From NCBI GenBank assembly GCA_030597865.1, contig JAUVQZ010000019.1, forward strand, positions 1-20,808: 20,808 bases of DNA, written 5' to 3'. A program made the translations under genes and the position numbers. Of the stretch, positions 14,555 through 20,808 are shown piece after piece. Under the pieces are notes generated by a model, which saw nothing but the letters and a program-made list of their open reading frames with translations, did no database searches and was not told the DNA's origin. Positions within the stretch are counted from its first letter, which is position 1. Each line of letters begins with the position of its first letter. This DNA comes from Pseudomonadota bacterium. GTDB taxonomy: Bacteria > Desulfobacterota > Desulfobulbia > Desulfobulbales > SURF-16.

Positions 14555-15739
14555 ATGGCTAACGTATTTTCACTAGCCGCAGTCGCGGAACCAAAGGTGG
14601 GAACACCTAGAATCAATATGGTAACAGGTCTTTTTGCCCTGATGGCCCTGGCCGGTATTTCAGCCGGGCTTTATGGGTTCTACGCCGGCCACCATGCAGT
14701 GTATAACAACACACGGGAAATGCCCTGGGGTATTCTGATCTCCTCCTATGCCTTTTTCGCAATCACCTCAACCGGCCTTTGTCTCCTGGCCGCCATCAGC
14801 CACATCTTTGGCGGTAATAAGTTGGCCCCCCTGGCAAACCGTATGGTTTGGCTTTCCATCATCACGATTCTCGCCGCTTTCTCCATTATCGGTGTGGAAA
14901 TTGCCAACCCCCATCGTATGCTCATCTATAATATATTGAGCCCCAACCTTACCTCTAACATCTGGTGGATGGGTACCCTGTACGGTATGGCTGTCGGCTT
15001 TTTGCTCCTGGAGTTTTACCTCATTCTCAGTAAGCAATACAAGATTGCCTTGACCCTGGGTATTCTCGGTGCCCTTGCCGAGGTTGCTGCCAACACCAAT
15101 CTCGGTGCTGTTTTTGCAACCCTTTCCGCCCATCCATTCTGGTACGGTTCCCAGCTGCCAATTTACTTTCTCTGCTGTGCCTTTATGTCCGGTGCTGCTG
15201 CAGCCATTCTTTTTACCAATATGGCCTTCAAGATTCGTAATCGTGAAATTGACGCCACCACCATGGCTGGTCTGCAGTCTGCCGGTAAGGTTCTTACCCT
15301 TACCCTGTTTTTGGTCTCTGTTGCCACTGCCTGGAGATTCATCTCCTTCTTCGTGGGTGGTGCCGAGGGTGGTCGCGTGGCGGCCATGGCCCTGACCTCC
15401 GGCCCCCTGGCCTTTAACTTCTGGGTTTTCGAGATCCTCATCGGTCTTGCCTTTCCCCTTGGTCTTCTTGCCATGACCAAACTGAAGAGTGCTCCTGCCA
15501 TGGGTCTGGCAGCCTTTATGACCCTTGTTGGTCAGTTCTTCGCCCGTTATGACCTGATTGTCGCGGGTCAGCTTGTCCCCCATTACGCCGGCTGGGATAA
15601 TATGCCAACCTACTTTAGCTACGTGCCCTCTGTCTCAGAGTTCATGGTTACCTTCGCAGGTATCGGCGTGGTTGGCGCCCTCTTCTTACTTGGAGAGCGT
15701 TTCTTCGGTCGTTCCTTTGACGATCATGGCTCCCACTAA
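14555..15739 (+). CDS. NrfD/PsrC-family quinone-linked membrane subunit (copy 2)
   Basis: A 394-residue, multi-span membrane protein paralogous to the one at 6662. Shared blocks are TREMPWGILI (53-62), TSTGLCLL (71-78), EIANPHRM (115-122) and SPNLTSNIWWMGTLYG (129-144). Both copies also share a late ARYDL(I/V)V or MRYDLVV segment and a C-terminal GERFFG/GEQLFKG end. The expected role is quinone oxidation or reduction coupled to a periplasmic ferredoxin; the ferredoxin at 11963 and cytochrome at 12863 are the natural partners. AGGAGGAAGG at 14542-14551 sets the start. A MerR gene follows after 101 bases, separated by a strong hairpin. Confidence 0.92.
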   Translation: MANVFSLAAVAEPKVGTPRINMVTGLFALMALAGISAGLYGFYAGHHAVYNNTREMPWGILISSYAFFAITSTGLCLLAAISHIFGGNKLAPLANRMVWLSIITILAAFSIIGVEIANPHRMLIYNILSPNLTSNIWWMGTLYGMAVGFLLLEFYLILSKQYKIALTLGILGALAEVAANTNLGAVFATLSAHPFWYGSQLPIYFLCCAFMSGAAAAILFTNMAFKIRNREIDATTMAGLQSAGKVLTLTLFLVSVATAWRFISFFVGGAEGGRVAAMALTSGPLAFNFWVFEILIGLAFPLGLLAMTKLKSAPAMGLAAFMTLVGQFFARYDLIVAGQLVPHYAGWDNMPTYFSYVPSVSEFMVTFAGIGVVGALFLLGERFFGRSFDDHGSH

Positions 15740-15779
15740 GAAGTAGGCACTGGGAAGAGTATTTCCCTTTGAAGAAGAT

Positions 15780-15807
15780 GGAGAACCTGCCACAGGGCAG
15801 GTTCTCC
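15780..15807 (+). other. Strong hairpin between nrfD copy 2 and its MerR gene
   Basis: GGAGAACCTGCC (15780-15791) pairs perfectly with GGCAGGTTCTCC (15796-15807) around a 4-base loop. There is no T-run, so it may be an RNA-stability or processing element, or a partial terminator that lowers MerR expression relative to nrfD. Confidence 0.6.
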
Positions 15808-15840
15808 ATCCCACCCAAACCCTTAAAAAGGTAAAGCATC

Positions 15841-16212
15841 ATGCTCTCAGACAATAAGCCAATCTTTACAATCGGTATTGCTGCAAAGATGCTGGAGGTC
15901 CACCCTCGCACCCTGCGAATCTACGAGAAGGAAGGCCTGATCAGGCCTACTAGAAAGGGGAAATGGCGTTATTTTACCATGGATGATATCAAGTGGGTTG
16001 AGTGTCTGCGCAGCATGATCCACGACCAGGGTATTTCCATTGCCGCCATTAAGAAGCTGCTGCAATATACCCCCTGTTGGAATATCACCGAATGTTCCTT
16101 TGACAAACGCAAGCAGTGCACCGCCTTCATGTCAAGCGGTCTGGTGCCGCGAAAAATCGAGATTGAGCAACCCCAAAAGATTGCTAAATCAGATGGAGAT
16201 GTGGCTGCCTAG
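15841..16212 (+). CDS. MerR-family regulator with C-terminal cysteine motif (copy 2)
   Basis: A 123-residue paralogue of the regulator at 7948. The winged helix-turn-helix spans about 9-75 (FTIGIAAKMLEVHPRTLRIYE, WRYFTMDDIKWVECLRSMIHD) and closely resembles HspR-type MerR proteins. Cys55, Cys79 (in PCW), Cys85 and Cys93 line up with those of copy 1, giving CW-x4-C-x7-C after the last helix. The tail differs in sequence and length, so the cysteines stand out as conserved. The ribosome site is weak (AAAAAGG, about 10 bases upstream), which suggests low expression. Its place beside nrfD copy 2 suggests local control of that unit. Confidence 0.87.
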   Translation: MLSDNKPIFTIGIAAKMLEVHPRTLRIYEKEGLIRPTRKGKWRYFTMDDIKWVECLRSMIHDQGISIAAIKKLLQYTPCWNITECSFDKRKQCTAFMSSGLVPRKIEIEQPQKIAKSDGDVAA

Positions 16213-16218
16213 GTCTCT

Positions 16219-16236
16219 GCCTGTTTGCCAACAGGC
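16219..16236 (+). terminator. Possible terminator after MerR copy 2
   Basis: GCCTGTT (16219-16225) pairs with AACAGGC (16230-16236) around a TGCC loop, seven bases after the MerR stop. The following sequence is pyrimidine-rich but not a clean T-run. Confidence 0.4.
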
Positions 16237-16485
16237 GGCCTTCTTCCTCCCATCCTCCTGTTAACCACCCTTGTTGCGTTGTTAATCCCCCCCCCAAGCC
16301 CTGGCGCTGAGACGCTATTGTCTCGTCTGCGCATTCCACAGCCGTATTCCTGAAATTTCGACCCTGTGCCCCTGGATACAAAGGCAGGGTGCATTGTTCC
16401 TTCTCTTTGATCACTCCCCCTTGCCGCTTAGGTGATTATGGGCCATACTTGTCTACACTAAATTTTGACGTTGGGGGTGGCTGTC

Positions 16486-17025
16486 ATGCGCAATGGTTTT
16501 TTTGGTTCCTATCTATCTCTCTGTGCCCTGGTGGTCATGCTTGGGGTTTCCGGCTGTGCACGGCATGAGGTTCGTGTCATGGAGGTAACTGGCTATTGTG
16601 GTTGCCAGCAGTGCTGTGAATGGCAACGGGGGAGTTGGGCCTATCTTAAGCTGAATTTCTGGGATCGCTATGTCAGTAAGGGGAGTAGTAAGGGCAGGGA
16701 GTATACCGGAAAAACCGCCAGCGGCGAGGAGCCACAGGAGGTAGCTGACGGACTTTTTTCAACAGACAGCATTAAGAATCCCTGGAAAATTCCCTTCCGG
16801 GTGGCCCTGCCCTGGTTGTGGCTTGCAGAGGATGGCACCATTGCCGCTGACACCGCCTATTATAGCTTTGGCACCAGGATGCATGTCCCAGGCTATGGCT
16901 GGGGTAAGGTGAGTGATCGCGGCGGTGCGATCAAGGGGCCAAATAGGCTGGATCTCTTTTTTGATTCCCATCAGGACGCCCTTGAGTGGGGGCGGCGAAA
17001 GGTCAAGGTTCGTATAGAACGGTGA
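16486..17025 (+). CDS. Lipoprotein with C-terminal 3D domain
   Basis: The 179-residue protein starts with a lipoprotein signal ending LGVSGC, with Cys24 the likely lipid-anchored residue. A cysteine-rich patch follows (GYCGCQQCC, 37-45). The C-terminal half is a 3D domain named for three aspartates, seen here as Asp122, Asp144 (SDRGG) and Asp156 (RLDLFF). This fold is shared with MltA-type lytic transglycosylases and other cell-wall proteins, so a role in peptidoglycan turnover is likely. ATG 16486 is chosen over the TTG at 16465 because a G-rich site (16473-16480) precedes it and the signal peptide then has normal length. It appears to be a single-gene unit. Confidence 0.85.
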   Translation: MRNGFFGSYLSLCALVVMLGVSGCARHEVRVMEVTGYCGCQQCCEWQRGSWAYLKLNFWDRYVSKGSSKGREYTGKTASGEEPQEVADGLFSTDSIKNPWKIPFRVALPWLWLAEDGTIAADTAYYSFGTRMHVPGYGWGKVSDRGGAIKGPNRLDLFFDSHQDALEWGRRKVKVRIER

Positions 17026-17208
17026 CCTGTTGGGAGTAAGCGCTCCATGAACACCCCCCCCCTGCACGCACTCAAACCCTACGATATACAGGGGTATAAT
17101 CGAAGGGCTCGATCACGGATATGGGGATGTCCCTGAAACGCTTACAGAATGGGGGGGGATGCATCTTGGGGTGCAGTTTATTGATCGCTATCTGTTGGGA
17201 ACAGGGGG

Positions 17209-18048
17209 TCAGTTGGTTTGGAGGAAGATGCTGTCCCTGGGTGCGACGACCCAGATACACCATTGCCCTTTTCTGGTTCTTTCCAAAAAACGGAGTTTGT
17301 CGGCAGGCAAGGCCGCCAGAAGTTCCGGTTCCATGGATTTGATAAAACCGGAGAGGATGTAGAGGTTGCCCTGCCAGAATGATGGGGTGGTAAAGAGCTC
17401 ATCAAGCAGGCCTCTGTAAAGATTGGCGACAACTAGATCAACCCCTTTGGTTTGGGGCGGATTGATGCGAAGATCCATCTCCCTCACCGAAATCTGTCCT
17501 TCCACATGGTTGTATCGGCAATTGGCCTGGGCCACCTGGCAGGCCAGGTGATTATTGTCAATGGCTGTAATCTGCCCCACGCCATGTTTGGCGGCCGCGA
17601 TGCTCAGCAGGCCGGTGCCACTTCCCAAATCCAGCATGGAATCAATGGTGAGCTCCGGGGTCCTGACATATTTGTCGACAAGTTCCAGGCAGGTGCGGGT
17701 GGTGGGGTGAAATCCTGACCCGAAAACAACGCTTGGATCAAGGACGATGTCCGCATCTGTCTCCTGCCAAACCGGGGCCACCGTAATGGAACCGGCTGTG
17801 AAGGGAGAAATCTTGTAACCGGCCTCCCATTCCTCATAGGCAAGATCGGCCTGGTAGATAATAGCGCAGCCATTGGCCTGGCAGATCCTGCCAATGAGTG
17901 CATCCTTGTTTTTATGGAAAAAGAGAATGGCGGTATTGTCCTCGAGCCAGACGCCGATAAGATCCGGGTCATGGACCGGGGGCATGGTCCCCATGTCCAG
18001 ATGGTAGACAAAGAGGCGATTATATTCTGTATAGGGGCTTTTTAGCAT
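17209..18048 (-). CDS. prmA: Ribosomal protein L11 methyltransferase-like (PrmA family)
   Basis: A 279-residue SAM-dependent methyltransferase. The PrmA signature is VFGSGFHPTT at 108-117 (usually AFGTGxHxTT), followed by the SAM-binding loop DLGSGTGLLSIAAAKHG at 140-156, the acidic ribose site AIDNNHLA and the motif VVANLYRGLLDEL (207-218). The family trimethylates ribosomal protein L11. The N-terminal half is divergent, so another protein substrate is possible. The sequence before the ATG on the minus strand is a C-rich tract with no ribosome site, which is unusual. The gene follows the DUF748-type gene by 44 bases on the same strand, suggesting translation from a shared message. Confidence 0.85.
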   Translation of the reverse strand: MLKSPYTEYNRLFVYHLDMGTMPPVHDPDLIGVWLEDNTAILFFHKNKDALIGRICQANGCAIIYQADLAYEEWEAGYKISPFTAGSITVAPVWQETDADIVLDPSVVFGSGFHPTTRTCLELVDKYVRTPELTIDSMLDLGSGTGLLSIAAAKHGVGQITAIDNNHLACQVAQANCRYNHVEGQISVREMDLRINPPQTKGVDLVVANLYRGLLDELFTTPSFWQGNLYILSGFIKSMEPELLAALPADKLRFLERTRKGQWCIWVVAPRDSIFLQTN

Positions 18049-18092
18049 TTTGGCAGGAGGGGGAGGGGGGCAAGGGTTCTTTTTTGCAGTAG

Positions 18093-20808
18093 CTATTTAT
18101 TGGCGGCCTGGATCGCGCGCCCTAAAATAAAATCTACCCTATTGCCGGCAAGACCTGCGCCACTTTCCGGAACCACCGTGGCCTCATCTGAAATGAGGAG
18201 TCGATGGCCCTCCACGCCATACTGCTTAATAAGTATATCTCTAATTTCCAGGCAGCGTTCCCTGGCCAAGGCAAGGAGTTCCTCCTTGGAGACCGTCAGG
18301 CTGGCAGTGGGGTCAATCGGTGTTAATTCCGGCTGGCTTTCAATCTCCTCTCTGCCGTACGAGTCAACGAGATCCGCGCTCAGAGAATTTTGGAGGGCCA
18401 GTCTCTTTCTCTCCGCCTCTTCCGCCTTTTTCTGAAGCAAGGCATCCCTGTCTGCACCGCCGGCACTGTACCCCTTTATGGTCACGGTCAGGAGAGGGCG
18501 GGCCGCCAGGATATCTTTAATTGCCCGCAGATGGGGTAAGGATTCGCTGGAGGGCACAATGCCACCTGCCTCAAACAAAACATGGTCAGGCTGCTCCGTA
18601 TCATACAAATCAGAAAGCATGGAGAACGGCGATACCGAGGCCTTGCTGATGAGGTTGCGCAGTTTTTTGCCATAGGCACTGTGAAAGGTGTAGGAGGGAG
18701 CTGTCATGTCGCCAACAACGGGAATGGCCAGTCTGATAATGTGATCATTGTCTGTCACCAGGGCAACAGTGGTGGGGAAGTGTTTGTTGCCGAGATCTGT
18801 ATCCCCCAGGGTGAGATGACGTGTCGTTAACACAGTGGCAGCATTGACCCGGCCCATTGACTCCTTATAGGAGATGGAGAGGTCGAAAATGCCGCTGGTA
18901 AGGCCATGGCCCACCATGGCCTCCAGATAGGGGATGAACGGCTCCAGGGGTTGATCAAGGAGGGAGACGCTGAGGTCGGCACCAAGGCTTTCAGTAAAGA
19001 GGTTAAGGGAGCCCCTTGCGGTTAAGGTGGCCTGGGTCGTAATCTGGCCCGTGATCTCCATGTTTAAGGAATTTTCCGGGCTGTTTGTCAGACCGCTGAG
19101 GGAACCATGGATACCTGTCAAGCTCTTGAAGAATGGTGGGTTCAAGGTCTTGTCCGTGAAATGGAGGGAGCTGTTTTTTAGGCCTATTTCCTGAATATCT
19201 ATATTGTCCTGGGCAATTGCCTCGGATTGTACGTCACTGAAAAAAAGTGAGGCCAAGGAGTTAACATCAGGGGAAAATGTGGCAAAGAGCTGCAGTCCGT
19301 CGATGTCAAGGGAGTTCATCTTGAGGGCAAAGGGCTTTAAGGCCAGTTGGATTTGCGGTGCTGAGGCCTTTTTGAGTTTGAGAAGCGTATCCTGAGTGGT
19401 CTTACCCTGCGCCGTAAAATCAGCAAGGGAGGCACGGCCGTCAAAAGAGAGGTCAGGGAGGGAGAATTTCCCGTTAAATCCCAAAGAGCCGCCAGTGACC
19501 TCGGGCGCGAACCAGGCCATCTGTTTGGCTGAAAAGATGTTTAGGGGAACATCCTGCATTGTCAGTTGAAGGATGCCGGCCAGGGGTGAAAGGGAGAGAT
19601 CGCCCTGGATCTGGCATTTGCCCCTTTCTGGCAGGGTAAGGTTCGCAAGAATCTTACCTGGGCCAGTGCCTTTTTTACCAAAACCTGAGGCGTCGAAGGT
19701 GGTTATCTTGACAGGGATGGCCGGCTTTTTCTGGAAGGAGAAGTCGTTGAGGAGGATGGTTCCCCTGGTGACCTTTAAACCGCTAAAGGCCGCTACCCCC
19801 TTATTTTTTTCCTTGGAGAAGAGGTGTGCCAAAAAGAGGGTGTTGGCCGGAGAAAAATGGCCCAGAAGGCCTGATATGGTCATGTTGCCCAGGGAAATCT
19901 GTGAGGGGTCGGAGGCAAGGGTTGCATCCGTAAAGAGCCCCTGGTCAATATGGAGCCATTCCTTGCCCTGGTAGTATATGTCCAGGTTGGTCGCCGATCC
20001 CTTGAGGTTGGAAAGGGTGAACATGTTCTTCTGGTTCTGGGCGTTGAACTGGAACCTGCCTTCAGCCTTGGCAACGATACCGGAGCTGAGGGTGAGGCCG
20101 CTCTGGGCCGGAAGATAGGTGTTGAGGGCCGGTGTCGGCAGATTGTGGACAATGAGTAGGCCGTCAACACTAGCCGTGCTGGCGAATATTTTTCCCTGGC
20201 TGGCGATTCTCGTCTTGCGGCTGGTCACGCAGTTCAGGGCATAGGCATGGAAGCTGCCATCATCGCTAACAGACCGATTCATACTGAAGTTGAGATCGTT
20301 AAAGATCGCCCCGAATCCACCCTCCACCCTCTGGTCAATATAGGAGAGGCGGCCATTCTTAATGACAAGGGTTTCAAGAATGATCGGCGGGCCTGGAGGG
20401 GTGGCCTGGTCCTGGGGGGCGCCCGGGAAAACATAGGTGCCGTCTTTTCGTCTCTGGAGCTGAATTTCTGGCTGGTCAAGGATGAGTTTGGTGATGGTCA
20501 GTTGGGAGAGCAGGGGTGCAAGGCGTAAGGAAAAACTGGCACCGGTAATTTTGTTTTCGCCTTTCTCAGGTGAATGGAGCCAGATGTCACGGCCCACCCC
20601 TGAGCCACTTATCTCAAGATGGGATGTCTGGTCAGGGGAGATCCGGTACTCAACAAGGAGTTCCATGTCCGCTTCTCCCTTGGTGATGAGGCCCGGAAGG
20701 GGGTGGGGTAGGTAGGCGAGATAATCGGCAATATTAACCTTTTCCAGGGTAAGGGTGAGGCTGGTGTTCTGGCCGGATGCGGAGCTTTCGCTTTGGCCCC
20801 CCACGGAA
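18093..20808 (-). CDS. Large DUF748/AsmA-like envelope protein, C-terminal part (5' partial)
   Basis: The frame remains open to the right edge, so the N-terminus is missing; just over 900 residues are visible. The visible part is a long beta-rich repeat-like protein of alternating hydrophobic and polar segments, typical of AsmA/TamB-related DUF748 proteins. Near the C-terminus is a DUF748-type segment (LLTVTIKGYSAGGADRDALL), followed by a charged helix and YGVEGHRLL...GNRVDFIL. These proteins span the periplasm and are linked to lipid transport or outer-membrane upkeep. No motif shows a specific substrate. PrmA lies immediately downstream. Confidence 0.8.
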   Translation of the reverse strand, partial: SVGGQSESSASGQNTSLTLTLEKVNIADYLAYLPHPLPGLITKGEADMELLVEYRISPDQTSHLEISGSGVGRDIWLHSPEKGENKITGASFSLRLAPLLSQLTITKLILDQPEIQLQRRKDGTYVFPGAPQDQATPPGPPIILETLVIKNGRLSYIDQRVEGGFGAIFNDLNFSMNRSVSDDGSFHAYALNCVTSRKTRIASQGKIFASTASVDGLLIVHNLPTPALNTYLPAQSGLTLSSGIVAKAEGRFQFNAQNQKNMFTLSNLKGSATNLDIYYQGKEWLHIDQGLFTDATLASDPSQISLGNMTISGLLGHFSPANTLFLAHLFSKEKNKGVAAFSGLKVTRGTILLNDFSFQKKPAIPVKITTFDASGFGKKGTGPGKILANLTLPERGKCQIQGDLSLSPLAGILQLTMQDVPLNIFSAKQMAWFAPEVTGGSLGFNGKFSLPDLSFDGRASLADFTAQGKTTQDTLLKLKKASAPQIQLALKPFALKMNSLDIDGLQLFATFSPDVNSLASLFFSDVQSEAIAQDNIDIQEIGLKNSSLHFTDKTLNPPFFKSLTGIHGSLSGLTNSPENSLNMEITGQITTQATLTARGSLNLFTESLGADLSVSLLDQPLEPFIPYLEAMVGHGLTSGIFDLSISYKESMGRVNAATVLTTRHLTLGDTDLGNKHFPTTVALVTDNDHIIRLAIPVVGDMTAPSYTFHSAYGKKLRNLISKASVSPFSMLSDLYDTEQPDHVLFEAGGIVPSSESLPHLRAIKDILAARPLLTVTIKGYSAGGADRDALLQKKAEEAERKRLALQNSLSADLVDSYGREEIESQPELTPIDPTASLTVSKEELLALARERCLEIRDILIKQYGVEGHRLLISDEATVVPESGAGLAGNRVDFILGRAIQAANK

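Noticed and set aside
14768..15583. 271-codon minus-strand ORF opposite nrfD copy 2
   Set aside because: Gly/Lys/Thr-rich, low-complexity translation antisense to a conserved membrane protein; a shadow frame.
11963..15739. DsrMKJOP sulfite-reduction complex
   Set aside because: Ferredoxin and NrfD resemble DsrO and DsrP only at family level; no DsrM or DsrK is present, the cytochrome is c7-like, not DsrJ-like, and the gene order differs.

Overview
The window looks like a chromosomal segment from an anaerobic, respiring Desulfobacterota bacterium, possibly a Desulfobulbaceae-like sulfate or sulfur-compound metaboliser. The grounds are several NrfD/HybB-type quinone-linked membrane subunits, a Tat-exported four-cluster ferredoxin, a small triheme c-type cytochrome, a multi-PAS sigma-54 activator and a DUF748 protein. 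This placement rests on gene content and remembered family resemblance, not on a search.

Layout, left to right. (1) 1-1707: the 3' end of a HybA-like Fe-S protein followed by a HybB-like membrane subunit. (2) 1865-3706: an orphan membrane histidine kinase, converging on a minus-strand FtsH protease (3765-5540, TTG start). (3) 5541-6446: a 0.9 kb non-coding stretch with several stem-loops and a minus-strand terminator. (4) 6447-8394: a 41-codon small membrane ORF, an NrfD-family protein and a MerR regulator, closed by a bidirectional terminator. (5) 8540-11488, minus strand: a PilZ-like gene and a sigma-54 activator with four PAS domains. (6) 11963-13279: a Tat-exported ferredoxin and a triheme cytochrome, then a strong terminator. 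(7) 13354-14060: about 700 bp without genes, with a dense cluster of TGYGCCA-type repeats. (8) 14063-16212: a good sigma-54 promoter, a three-hairpin leader, a 77-aa small membrane protein, a second NrfD paralogue and a second MerR paralogue. (9) 16486-20808: a 3D-domain lipoprotein, then minus-strand PrmA-like methyltransferase and a large DUF748/AsmA-like protein that runs off the window.

The most interesting part is 6447-16212. The unit 'small membrane protein, NrfD, cysteine-containing MerR' occurs twice with paralogous NrfD and MerR proteins. The two units bracket a ferredoxin, a triheme cytochrome and a sigma-54 activator whose three tandem PAS domains each carry the same cysteine triad. 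I infer a redox-controlled periplasm-to-quinone electron-transfer module: ferredoxin and cytochrome feed or drain two alternative NrfD quinone subunits, under dual control by sigma-54 and by thiol or Fe-S-sensing MerR proteins. No molybdopterin, hydrogenase or other catalytic subunit is visible, so the terminal reaction is unknown. No tRNA, rRNA, CRISPR array, transposase or phage gene was found.
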